Shown: positions 26,567-34,680 of the stretch, in pieces
Position numbering within the stretch: position 1 is the first letter of the stretch
How the letters are laid out: each line of letters starts with the position of its first letter
NCBI RefSeq assembly: GCF_003337735.1
Contig: NZ_QPJY01000009.1
Span: forward strand, 1-64,000
Direction of reading: 5' to 3'
Length of the DNA: 64,000 nt
From: Thioalbus denitrificans
GTDB lineage: Bacteria; Pseudomonadota; Gammaproteobacteria; DSM-26407
The notes under the pieces: generated by a model
Told to the model about the DNA's origin: nothing
The model's database searches: none
What the model saw: the letters and a program-made list of their open reading frames with translations, nothing else
Translations under genes and position numbers: made by a program

Positions 26567-26956
26567 ATGCACAGGGTCGTGATTGCCGCACTCCTCTCCA
26601 TCCTCACCTGCCCTGCCCAGGCCGTGACCCTCTACCGCTGCCCGGGCCCCGACGGCACCATCATCTTCTCCGACCACCTCTGCGGCCCGGTCCACGAGCG
26701 CATCGACGTGCAGGACACCTACACCCCCGGCTCCGGCCTGCGCGAGAGCGAGCGGCGCATGCTCCAGCAGATCGAGCAGCGCGAGGCCTACCGCAGCCAG
26801 CGCCAGGACTTCCGCGAGGATCGCGATCGCCTGTACGAGGAGCGGGAGCGGGCCGACAACCTCGCCGCCTGCCGGAACCTGGACCGGCTGAAGGCTCTCG
26901 GGCGGATCAGGCCGGCGGATTACACGTATCAGAGGCGGGGGTTGGGGTGTTTGTAG
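26567..26956 (+). CDS. DUF4124 domain exported protein
   Basis: 129 residues. A signal peptide (VVIAALLSILTCPAQA) is followed by the DUF4124 pattern, VTLYRCPGPDGTIIFSDHLCG, i.e. the common Y+C..DG...FSD.PC form with two Cys likely joined in a disulfide. The rest is a charged helix (about 60-110: ERRMLQQIEQREAYRSQRQD in part) ending in a short Cys-containing tail. DUF4124 proteins are periplasmic and of unknown role. It has its own promoter and marks the last GC-rich gene before the AT-rich accessory region. Confidence 0.85.
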   Translation: MHRVVIAALLSILTCPAQAVTLYRCPGPDGTIIFSDHLCGPVHERIDVQDTYTPGSGLRESERRMLQQIEQREAYRSQRQDFREDRDRLYEERERADNLAACRNLDRLKALGRIRPADYTYQRRGLGCL

Positions 26957-27315
26957 GGGGGGTGTGCGGTTATGGTGAAAAGCGGTCTGGCGGGTGAAGG
27001 TTGGGAGGCGTCTGTTGTTGATATATGGCGGGCTGCCGGATATCAACCTGTCAGGCATGAGGTTGTCGTGACTGAGCAGTCCGTCTAACGATTCTGAATC
27101 AGCATGAGAACCAGTGTGTCCGAGAAGTATATGCGTGCCCACGCTCCATGGGGAAATATGGCAACTTTCCATTTATTGTTGATAGATGGAAAGTTTCCAT
27201 TGATTTGAACTGTTATGCGTAGAAAGCGCTGAATAATAGCACACAGAAGAGTAGGCCGTGAAACCCCTGATATTGAGTCTAACTGCCTCTTAATAAAACA
27301 ACGGATTTAATAATT
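26957..27315. other. Left border of the AT-rich accessory region
   Basis: 359 bases over which GC content falls sharply. The first 180 bases show no gene. At 27163-27172 and 27186-27195 lies a perfect 10-bp inverted repeat, AACTTTCCAT and ATGGAAAGTT, with a 13-base loop, and a further GTTTCCAT copy at 27193-27200. This could be a regulator site or an RNA hairpin ahead of the Hachiman genes. Several AT-rich boxes around 27225-27300 may be promoters. No transposon end or tRNA gene marks the border. Confidence 0.6.
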
Positions 27316-28227
27316 ATGGTACATGAAATGCTTTCAAACGACCAATTACAAGAGCTACTAGCAGACACCAGCGCATTTATACAACACGTCCACTATTTTG
27401 TTCACGATTTGCCACCACCTCCAGGTGCAAGTGCCCGTGGCATAGCAATCAATACTGTAGACTTAGCTGAGAAAAAAGATGATTTTCTCCGAGAGCTTCG
27501 CAATACTGTATGCAATTGGGTCTATTCTAAGTCGCGCTATAAAGAGTTGTTCGACAGGGAACTTGAGGCTCGCGGATATGACATACAAAATGCCGCATCT
27601 CATATAGATTCGCTCGCTCGAACTAAATTTCGCAGAGGCTTCCCACAGGGGCAATTTGGTGAACTCCTGCTATTCAATTTTCTTCAATTCTTTTTTAATG
27701 CACCGCCAATCTTACGCAAGATGCCGATTACAACAAATACGGCTATTGAACGACATGGATCAGATGCCATACATTATACGTATGCTGACGGTAGCAATAT
27801 TATATTATTGGGCGAAGCTAAAACGTATAAATCAAAATACAAGTTCAATTCTGCATTTTCCGATGCTCTGACAAGCATCCTGAGTACCTATCACAATATA
27901 GATGATGAATTATTTCTATATGTCTATGATGAGTTTATTGAAGAGCCGTTAAGAGATATTGCTAGACAACTAAAAGATGGGCAACTTCCAAATACTAGAT
28001 ATGAATTGGTTTGCATAATATCTTACGAGGAAACCAATAAGAAAGACTCCCATAATGAAGCCGCTATTAAGCAGAGCATTGAGAAAATCGTAAAAGAAAG
28101 GTTTAACAATGCTGATGCTAGCATGCTAAACGAAGAGAACCCTGCACTAATACAAAGGATCCACTACATAGTGTTTCCATTTTGGGGGCTAGAAAAAATA
28201 CTATCTGATTTTGACGCAAACCATTGA
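27316..28227 (+). CDS. hamA: Hachiman anti-phage system nuclease subunit HamA (DUF1837)
   Basis: 303 residues. The DUF1837 nuclease pattern is visible: Glu116 in GQFGELLLFNFLQ, Asp150 in RHGSDAIHY and GEAKTYKSKY at 166-175, which together give a PD-(D/E)xK-like E/D/ExK site. In Hachiman, HamA is a DNA-degrading effector held in check by the HamB helicase until phage DNA or DNA damage is sensed, leading to loss of cellular DNA. Codon use is strongly AT-rich, unlike the flanking genes, which indicates transfer. The ribosome site is weak; an in-frame ATG at 27328 is an alternative start. Its end overlaps or nearly touches hamB. Confidence 0.9.
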   Translation: MVHEMLSNDQLQELLADTSAFIQHVHYFVHDLPPPPGASARGIAINTVDLAEKKDDFLRELRNTVCNWVYSKSRYKELFDRELEARGYDIQNAASHIDSLARTKFRRGFPQGQFGELLLFNFLQFFFNAPPILRKMPITTNTAIERHGSDAIHYTYADGSNIILLGEAKTYKSKYKFNSAFSDALTSILSTYHNIDDELFLYVYDEFIEEPLRDIARQLKDGQLPNTRYELVCIISYEETNKKDSHNEAAIKQSIEKIVKERFNNADASMLNEENPALIQRIHYIVFPFWGLEKILSDFDANH

Positions 28228-28241
28228 CCAAGGAAGAGCTA

Positions 28242-30758
28242 GTGAGTATTAAGGAAATAGCGCGGGAACTTCTAAGACTGGAGCATTGGAATTATGCGCT
28301 TCAACTCGGGATGATCGAAGGCGAAATTCGCCAATTAGATGCAGCGCTTCTTAAGAAAGCAATTTACGCTATCGACGAGTTGAGATGGCAAGACGAAGCT
28401 TTCTCTCACCGATTAGCAACTCAGTTAATTGCCATAACATGGGAACACTCGTCTCTTGAACAAAAACAAGCCTTGCGTGAGTACTTTATTGTCACGCTCT
28501 CCCGTCTCGGTATAGCGCCTTCTACAGGCATGATCGATCCAGAATATGCCGAATCAGGCATATATAGCCCCGTATCAAGCTTCTTTACTGAACTACAAAC
28601 AATAACTCTTCAATCTCCGCATGAGATAAATATAGGTCAATCACGTATTTTGCTTACGCAGTTTCAATTAGATGTTTTAAACGCTATCAAATCACACCGA
28701 CTAATTGGTATATCGGCACCGACTTCTGCTGGCAAATCATTCGCCATCTACTTAGCAATAACGAGTCACATCGCATATAGCACGGCATCGGTTATCTACA
28801 TTGTTCCAACACTAAGTCTGGTAAGCCAAGTATCCAGAGACATTAGGGCCATGTTGAAGAGCACAGGCTCTAAAGTACTTCCGGTTTATACCACTTATCA
28901 TCCTGCTGCGGAGCAATCAATATTTGTTCTAACCCAAGAAAGGGCAATGGGTGCAATCGAGGAGGACAGCCTTCCAGAAAAGGGCTTTCTTGTTGTGGAC
29001 GAGGTACAAAATCTCGAACGTGTTGCACAGGAAGATGACCACAGGTCAAAAGTTCTTTTTGACCTTCTTAAGGATTTAAAAGACAGTGGTCGACTTGAAA
29101 AGATAGTTCTAAGCGGACCTCGCCTAAGCAACATCGGCAACGTTGGATTTGAGATATTTGGGGAGCCTTCTGATGAGCAGGAAAGCCAGATTTCTCCTGT
29201 TGTGAATATCACTTACGCTATCGAACATCACAAAGATAGCTATTGGCTCAATCAGTATGTCGATACTCTAGAAAGCCCAAATACATTGGCTATCACGAAT
29301 AAAGATGTAATTGCGGGATACGGTCAGTCTCTTTACACTGATAAGTTTTTGGACTACCTAACACATCTGCTTAATAGTCTAGGGCCATCTTCAAGAAACA
29401 TAATTTTCTCCCCAACAGCACCCCAAGCAAGAAATACGGCATACAGTCTTTCGGAGAAGCGGCCTTCAATATCGAGTGACCCACGGGCTGCATCACTTGC
29501 TGAGTATTTAAGAAGAACAGTTCACCCGTCATATACCTTGGCCGGTGCAATACAAAAATCCGTTGGTTACCATACTGGAAGAGTACCGATGCATGCTCGC
29601 GCAGCAATTGAAGAAGCGTTCAAGTCCGGCGTAATCAAAGACTTAGTATGCACTACTACTCTCATGCAGGGTGTTAACCTTCCTGCCACTACAGTGATCG
29701 TGCGTAATCCCAATCTTTTCGTTCGAAAAGGAAAAATGGGAGCAGCACGTCTTTCACCATATGAATTTGCCAATTTACGAGGACGTGCAGGCAGGCTGCT
29801 CAAAGACTTTATAGGACGAACCGTCGTTCTTGATGCAAGTTCTTTCGCTGAAGAAGAAAGCCAGGAAGACCTTTTCAGGGATGAATACAAAGACCTTTAT
29901 CCTGGATACTACGATGCCTTCGAAGCAAACCGATATGAGGTTATTCAGGAGCTAGATTCGCCAACATCTGCATCAGTTGGTCCGCATAAATACTTGGTAA
30001 CCTATATCCGTCAGACGCTTCTTCGTATGGGTAGTACAGGTATTCACAGATTGCGTGATGTTGGCATATACCTATCAGATCAAGAGCTCGCTCAAACTAT
30101 AAAGGCGTTAGAGGCTCTAACAATTCCGCATAACCTAGCGCTGCGCCATCGGTATTGGGATCCTTTTGATCTGGAGCTACTGTATTTAGAAGTGCAAAGA
30201 AGAGGCTTGGATCCTCTTCCAAGTAATTCCTGGGAAAGTGACATCGGTAAGTTACTTCACAGAATTGTGAGTTTTCATGCTGAGCACCTCAAATACTATT
30301 ACGATCGTAGTATTGGAGACAGTACAGACGAAAAATATATTTGGGCAGTCTGTCTATCAGCAGAGCAGTGGGCTCGTGAGGCACCGCTCCGAGAAATCTT
30401 AGACAGACGGAATTTTCAAGATAAAGTAGCTGATAAAATCGACGACCAGATCCAGCTGCTAATGACTAAAGTTGTTTATGGACTACCTACGCTATTAAAG
30501 CCGTATGCCGATATAACCAGCCAAGGATCGGCTTTGTTGGCCTCAATAGAATGGGGCGCATTCCACCCTGTTACAAGACTATTGATTGAGCGAGGTGTTG
30601 CACGTGATACGGCCATAGTCACTCGCCTCACTTTGTTCGGAGACTTGACGGGGAAAGAAGAAGGATTAGATAACCTCATTTCCTCACGATTTGCAGACAA
30701 ACTCAATGAACTTGGCTATTGGGAGCGAAAACAAATAGCCGATGCATTTTTAAACTAA
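28242..30758 (+). CDS. hamB: Hachiman anti-phage system helicase HamB
   Basis: About 838 residues from GTG 28242, which has GGAAGAG five bases upstream; a TTG at 28224 overlapping the hamA stop would add six residues but has no ribosome site. It is an SF2 helicase of the Ski2-like type: APTSAGKS (Walker A, near 160), VVDEVQN (motif II, near 253), LSGPR (motif III), TTLMQGVNLPA (motif V) and NLRGRAGR (motif VI, near 512). The remaining ~300 residues are helical. HamB senses DNA and controls HamA. Low GC matches hamA, so the pair moved together. Confidence 0.92.
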   Translation: MSIKEIARELLRLEHWNYALQLGMIEGEIRQLDAALLKKAIYAIDELRWQDEAFSHRLATQLIAITWEHSSLEQKQALREYFIVTLSRLGIAPSTGMIDPEYAESGIYSPVSSFFTELQTITLQSPHEINIGQSRILLTQFQLDVLNAIKSHRLIGISAPTSAGKSFAIYLAITSHIAYSTASVIYIVPTLSLVSQVSRDIRAMLKSTGSKVLPVYTTYHPAAEQSIFVLTQERAMGAIEEDSLPEKGFLVVDEVQNLERVAQEDDHRSKVLFDLLKDLKDSGRLEKIVLSGPRLSNIGNVGFEIFGEPSDEQESQISPVVNITYAIEHHKDSYWLNQYVDTLESPNTLAITNKDVIAGYGQSLYTDKFLDYLTHLLNSLGPSSRNIIFSPTAPQARNTAYSLSEKRPSISSDPRAASLAEYLRRTVHPSYTLAGAIQKSVGYHTGRVPMHARAAIEEAFKSGVIKDLVCTTTLMQGVNLPATTVIVRNPNLFVRKGKMGAARLSPYEFANLRGRAGRLLKDFIGRTVVLDASSFAEEESQEDLFRDEYKDLYPGYYDAFEANRYEVIQELDSPTSASVGPHKYLVTYIRQTLLRMGSTGIHRLRDVGIYLSDQELAQTIKALEALTIPHNLALRHRYWDPFDLELLYLEVQRRGLDPLPSNSWESDIGKLLHRIVSFHAEHLKYYYDRSIGDSTDEKYIWAVCLSAEQWAREAPLREILDRRNFQDKVADKIDDQIQLLMTKVVYGLPTLLKPYADITSQGSALLASIEWGAFHPVTRLLIERGVARDTAIVTRLTLFGDLTGKEEGLDNLISSRFADKLNELGYWERKQIADAFLN

Positions 30759-30828
30759 ACTGCGCAAAACTGCGTAAAGTGCGTAAAAGGGGTCGCCCAT
30801 TAGCCGCCTCCGTGCAACAGCGCGTAAA

Positions 30829-31416
30829 AGGGGTCGGTGACAAATGCGTTCCATTCGCATTGCCGGCGTGCGTAAAAGGGATTGGTAACAAATACGTTAT
30901 GCAGGGAGTATTAGTGTTAATACCCTGCCGTCTGCCAAGACGTAAAATTGGTAACACAATAACAAAGGAGGATGAGTTATGAGGAAGTTGATTGTTGCGC
31001 TAACCTTGGTCTTCGCAAGTAGTATGGTGTTGGCTCACGGGGGTGGTTGCCGGAAAGATTCACCTCCAGGACAGTGCTGTCATAAAGATCACAGCACCGG
31101 GATCGTTCATTGTCACTAGGGCGAGTGTGGCCCGGTGTCAGGGCAAACATTACAACAAGGATGACCCTGAGCCTGGTTGGGCCGCTATAGCTTCGGTTTG
31201 ATTTTCCCCCGGTCCCCGCGTCATGCAGCAGTGATTGCGGGGACCGGGCGTCTCCGGCGCTCCCGCGGGGTGCGCTCATCCGGAACCTGTTGAAAAGACT
31301 GGGATTGAGTGGTGGTTCTGGTGTAAGGTGACCGCATCCGGTTCAGGGAAGAGCCCGCACAGATGATCAAGCCATCCCTGTATTGCCTTCCCTCCGTAGC
31401 GCGGTACCCCGCCCAG
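30829..31416. repeat. Tandem duplication, unit A (~590 bp)
   Basis: Nearly identical to 31427-32015, at an offset of 598-599 bases. The unit starts with a REP-like AGGGGTCGGTGACAAATGCG, continues with a degenerate second REP-like box (GGGATTGGTAACAAATACG), a hairpin GCAGGG-ag-TATTA/TAATACCCTGC (30900-30927), the 46-codon gene and about 300 bases of non-coding DNA ending at GCGGTACCCCG. Between hamB and this unit (30759-30828) only further partial REP-like boxes are seen. Confidence 0.88.
30979..31119 (+). CDS. 46-aa exported Cys/His-rich peptide, copy A
   Basis: A very short gene with an excellent ribosome site (AAAGGAGGATGAGTT before ATG). A signal peptide (MRKLIVALTLVFASSMVLA) is followed by a mature 27-residue part, HGGGCRKDSPPGQCCHKDHS then TGIVHCH, with four Cys and five His. 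The HGGG...CH...G..HCH layout recalls the small YHYH/Excalibur-like tails of exported proteins, suggesting metal binding or disulfides. Copy B differs only at two third-codon positions, so the encoded peptide is identical. Function unknown; it sits right behind the Hachiman genes. Confidence 0.75.
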   Translation: MRKLIVALTLVFASSMVLAHGGGCRKDSPPGQCCHKDHSTGIVHCH

Positions 31417-31426
31417 TGCGTGTTTA

Positions 31427-32015
31427 AGGGGTCGGTGACAAATGCGTTCCATTCGCATTGCCGGTGTGCGTAACAGGGATTGGTAACAAATGCGTTATGC
31501 AGGGAGTATTAGTGTTAATACCCTGCCGTCTGCCAAGACGTAAAATTGGTAACACAATAACAAAGGAGGATGAGTTATGAGGAAGTTGATTGTTGCGCTA
31601 ACCTTGGTCTTCGCAAGTAGCATGGTGTTGGCTCACGGGGGTGGTTGCCGGAAAGATTCACCTCCAGGACAGTGCTGTCATAAAGATCACAGCACCGGGA
31701 TTGTTCATTGTCACTAGGGCGAGTGTGGCCCGGTGTCAGGGCAAACATTACAACAGGGATGACCCTGTGCCCGGTCGGGCCGCTATAGCTTCGGTTTGAT
31801 TTTTTCGCCGGTCCCCGCGTCATGCAGCAGTGATTGCGGGGGCCGGGCGTCTCCGGCGCTCCCGCGGAATGCGCCCATCCAGAACCTGTTGAAAAGACTG
31901 GGATTGAGCAGTGGTTCTGGTGTAAGGTGACCGCATCCGGTTCAGGGAAGAGCCCGCACAGATGATCAAGCCATCCCTGTATTGCCTTCCCTCCGTAGCG
32001 CGGTACCCCGTCCAG
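31427..32015. repeat. Tandem duplication, unit B (~590 bp)
   Basis: Second copy of the unit at 30829, starting at the same AGGGGTCGGTGACAAATGCG box and ending at GCGGTACCCCG. Scattered substitutions and at least one short indel separate the copies. The part downstream of the small gene (31718-32015) has no recognised gene; on the minus strand both units keep an open stretch (PRYGGKAIQGWLDHLCGLFP) that might be a relic. Confidence 0.88.
31577..31717 (+). CDS. 46-aa exported Cys/His-rich peptide, copy B
   Basis: Same peptide, ribosome site and upstream hairpin as copy A. The two silent differences (AGT to AGC and ATC to ATT) and the otherwise intact frame suggest that the protein sequence has been kept under selection or that the duplication is recent. 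A signal peptide is followed by the GGGCRKDSPPGQCCHKDH core. No hint of a membrane anchor after processing. Confidence 0.75.
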   Translation: MRKLIVALTLVFASSMVLAHGGGCRKDSPPGQCCHKDHSTGIVHCH

Positions 32016-32162
32016 CGTCGCATCCAGCGCGGCGCCGGCTTCTCCACTTGTCGGCACTGCCAGTCCTCCCCGGACCGGTTGGTGCGGGCGGGAACCGTGG
32101 TCTTTTCCCCGGCACCGGCGAAGTGCCGGCAATTCAGCGTTCGAACATTGGGGGGCAGAAAA
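32016..32162. other. Gap between duplication unit B and the lipoprotein gene
   Basis: GC-rich again. CCCCGGCACCGGCGAAGTGCCGG near 32108-32129 contains a small hairpin (CCGGCAC/GTGCCGG). It probably carries the promoter of the lipoprotein gene. No gene is visible, although a reading frame of the following gene extends upstream through it. Confidence 0.4.
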
Positions 32163-32882
32163 GTGAAAGCAGCTATCCGTAACCTTTCAATCATCATCTG
32201 TGCCGTTGTCCTGACCGCGTGCGCGTCGACGCCCAAGGTGGCGCTGAGTCCGGAAGCGAAGCAGGGGCTGAAGCGCATCGCGGTCGTACAGACCACCGAG
32301 CCGGAGAAATACTTCGTCTACCCCGGACAGCTGCCGGGGGGCTTCGTCTTCTACATGTTCGGCGCGATCGGCGGCGCTGTCATCGGTGGGATCGAAGCGA
32401 GCCGGATCGAATCGGCAACCACACGGTTCACGACCGCGGTCTCCCCGCTGCAGCCCGATCTCAGCGGCACGCTCCTCTCCGGGGTGGAGGAAGGGCTCCG
32501 CGCCAAGGGTTACGAGATCCATCGCGTTCCGGCTCCTCCCATGCTCCCCGACGGCAAGGCATATGACCTCTCCAGGGTCGACGGCCAGTTCGACGCGGTC
32601 CTGGTCACGGAACTGAGAGGCGGATATGTCGCGGAGGGTAAAGGGGTCGCGCCGAGCGTCACCGTTTCAGCCTCGCTGATGAGCAAGTCAGGTAGTGACA
32701 GGATCTTCGCCACGACCTACACCTACAGCCCGGAGGGGCGGGGCGAGGTCGTCCAGATCGAGCCCGACGAGAAGTTCGTGGTGGCTTCGGTGGATGCCAT
32801 CTATGACGATGTGAACGTGGCTGTCGAAGGGCTGCGGACCGGTGCCAGAAAGGTCGCCGAACGGATGGTCGCGGACTTGTAG
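32163..32882 (+). CDS. Hypothetical lipoprotein
   Basis: 239 residues from GTG 32163, which opens a lipoprotein signal (NLSIIICAVVLTACAS, lipobox LTAC). The longer upstream frame enters the duplicated repeat and was rejected. A hydrophobic stretch (GGFVFYMFGAIGGAVIGGIEA) lies near 60, then an alpha/beta domain with FDAVLVTELRGGYVAEG and repeated strands; the end is helical. The pattern recalls small outer-membrane lipoproteins of unknown role; I do not recognise a family. The base composition is again GC-rich. A hairpin GGACC-AGG-GGTCC follows the stop. Confidence 0.72.
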   Translation: MKAAIRNLSIIICAVVLTACASTPKVALSPEAKQGLKRIAVVQTTEPEKYFVYPGQLPGGFVFYMFGAIGGAVIGGIEASRIESATTRFTTAVSPLQPDLSGTLLSGVEEGLRAKGYEIHRVPAPPMLPDGKAYDLSRVDGQFDAVLVTELRGGYVAEGKGVAPSVTVSASLMSKSGSDRIFATTYTYSPEGRGEVVQIEPDEKFVVASVDAIYDDVNVAVEGLRTGARKVAERMVADL

Positions 32883-33127
32883 CGGACCAGGGGTCCGGTC
32901 CGGCATCCCGGCATTCGAGGGTGTCGATTCACCGCAGGGCCCAGTGGCCGGTAGCTGTATATGGAGACGCCCGGAAGGGAACCTCTTCCGGGGCTTGCGC
33001 CGGCTCAGCGGTTTGCCTGCGCAGCGCTTCGGTCGACGTCATTCTCCGGTCGGCATCCATGTCCGGGGCGGGCGCGAGGCTGTAGGTCCCCGTCACTGCA
33101 CCACGCCTGCATGCGGAGGGAGTTGCC

Positions 33128-33679
33128 ATGGCACAGGTCTATGCGGTCGTATACGACGAGAACGGGCGCGTCCTGATGGCCTTCAAGAAGGCGAAGGGCG
33201 AGTATTTCCATGGCGAGAAAACGACGCCCACGACTCTCAACTCGGCGGGCCAGCTCGTTGTCCCGGGCGGCGGGCTGGAGTTCGGAGAGAGCATCGCCGA
33301 CGGCTCGCGGCGGGAGTTTCGCGAGGAGACCGGCGTGGACATCCTGAAGTACGCGGACCTGGTGGCCACGAAGAAGTTCTCCAAGGGCGCCTTCGGAGTG
33401 GGCTATTACAAGGTGAGCGCGGATTACGAGTGGGCGCTGGAGAATGACATAAACGGTAACATTCTGAACCGCCACAACAGCGACGACGAGCTTCACCAGG
33501 TGGGTTGGCTATCACACTCCCAGGCCGTGAAGACGCTGAAAAGCGGCTTCTCGGACAAGTTCGTGGGCAAGGACGACATCATGGCGCTCAAGAAAAGGAG
33601 CAAGTACGCCTTCGATTTGAGCTGGTACGTGATCGCTATCGAGAATTATCCATACGGCAAGCAAACGATGAATCTGTAA
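33128..33679 (+). CDS. Nudix hydrolase
   Basis: 183 residues with a complete Nudix box, GGLEFGESIADGSRREFREE followed by TGV (the GX5EX7REUXEEXGU signature), near 57-79. These enzymes cut nucleoside diphosphates linked to another group, with magnesium at the Glu residues. The N-terminal QVYAVVYDENGRVLMAFKKA strand is typical; the long C-terminal part (about 120-183) is unusual for MutT and the substrate is unknown. The start has GGAGGG upstream. Position in the accessory region raises the question of a role in nucleotide signalling or defence, but nothing in the sequence proves it. Confidence 0.88.
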   Translation: MAQVYAVVYDENGRVLMAFKKAKGEYFHGEKTTPTTLNSAGQLVVPGGGLEFGESIADGSRREFREETGVDILKYADLVATKKFSKGAFGVGYYKVSADYEWALENDINGNILNRHNSDDELHQVGWLSHSQAVKTLKSGFSDKFVGKDDIMALKKRSKYAFDLSWYVIAIENYPYGKQTMNL

Positions 33680-33937
33680 TCGAATCTCGTTCGGAGGTTG
33701 CTGGTGAAGGCGATTGGCAATGGATGAGTTTAGTGAAAAAGGGAGGGATGACAACGGGGAATGGTTGCGGGTGCAGGTTGTCAGCGATCTTTTAAAATTC
33801 CTGCACATGCCATGCGTTTGTGAGGAAAGCCGTACCTCGTCGAGGTCTTCCCCGGCGGCGTGCATCAGCGGTTGTAATCATGGCGCATCGAGAGTGACAA
33901 GCGTTGCGCCTGACTGTCGCATGAGGAATGTTCACCA

Positions 33938-34501
33938 ATGAAGGCTATGGTGGTGCTTGTTGCGCTTGTGCTGAGCATAGCGTGCGCGAAGGCCGATACC
34001 GATGCCATGTTCGATGCCATCCGTCACGGAGATGTTGCTGCCGTGAAGCAGTTGGTGGCTGAAGGAGAGCCGGTTAATCCGACGGGCAGGGAGTCCATGT
34101 TCCCGATCCTCTGGGCGGCAACCTTCGGTGACGTCGCGATCGCGAAATACCTGCTCGAGAACGGGGCGATGCCAGACCCGCTGCAAGACAATGCACCTTT
34201 GCAGTCTGCATGCATGAACGGATACGTGGACATTGCCGCTGCACTCATCAGGCACGGCGCGGATCCGAACCGGGTAGACCCCGATTCCCGTGACGGCATG
34301 ACCTGTCTCATGCGTGCTGTCAGTGCCGGAAGTCCGGAGCTTGTGAGGGTTCTGTTGACGAATGGAGCGGATGTTAGCATGCGTGACAAGCAGGGAAGAA
34401 CCGCTATGGACATCAGCAGCGATCTCCGAAATCGGCAAGAGCAGATTGGAGCGATCCTCGATTCTGAAGTCCAGCACAACGTCGGCGCGCCTCGCAGGTG
34501 A
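33938..34501 (+). CDS. Exported ankyrin-repeat protein
   Basis: 187 residues. A signal peptide (VVLVALVLSIACAKA) precedes about four ankyrin repeats: DAMFDAIRHGDVAAVKQLVA, PILWAATFGDVAIAKYLLEN, APLQSACMNGYVDIAAALIR and LMRAVSAGSPELVRVLLTNG. Ankyrin proteins bind other proteins; small periplasmic ones are common in proteobacteria, sometimes tied to catalase or immunity roles. No enzyme domain is attached. AGGA ten bases upstream supports the start. The 258-base gap before it contains no recognised gene. Confidence 0.88.
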   Translation: MKAMVVLVALVLSIACAKADTDAMFDAIRHGDVAAVKQLVAEGEPVNPTGRESMFPILWAATFGDVAIAKYLLENGAMPDPLQDNAPLQSACMNGYVDIAAALIRHGADPNRVDPDSRDGMTCLMRAVSAGSPELVRVLLTNGADVSMRDKQGRTAMDISSDLRNRQEQIGAILDSEVQHNVGAPRR

Positions 34502-34526
34502 GCGGATCAATAAGGGTGTTGCGCGT

Positions 34527-34608
34527 TAAAGGGGTCGGCGCCCTGTCCGGGTGCGCGTTAAATGGGGTCGGTGACAAATGCGCGTTAAATGGGGTCGGTG
34601 ACAAATGC
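34527..34608. repeat. REP-like boxes upstream of the RAYT gene
   Basis: Three boxes in direct order: TTAAAGGGGTCGGCGCCCTG at 34527, then two exact copies of TTAAATGGGGTCGGTGACAA followed by ATGCG, 27 bases apart (34558 and 34585). The same motif heads both units of the 30.8-32.0 kb duplication and recurs inverted at 35374-35396; a diverged box (GGGGTCGGCGCCCTGTCCGG) lies near 36093. These are the expected targets of the adjacent transposase. Confidence 0.8.
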
Positions 34609-34680
34609 GATCCATTCGCATTGCCCTTCCGGCTTCTATAAACTCAAGCCAACTACAACACGCAAGCGAAAGGACTCGCT

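Noticed and set aside
30775-31000. Possible CRISPR array from repeated GGGGTCGGTGACAAATG boxes
   Set aside because: Boxes are irregularly spaced, vary in direction and have no unique spacers or cas genes; they match REP elements of the RAYT.
31276-31458. Minus-strand frame repeated in both duplication units (PRYGGKAIQGWLDHLCGLFP)
   Set aside because: Present in both copies simply because the DNA is duplicated; no ribosome site or known domain. Kept only as a possible relic.
33714-33941. 75-codon plus-strand frame between the Nudix and ankyrin genes
   Set aside because: No ribosome site or recognisable feature and it overlaps the ankyrin gene start.
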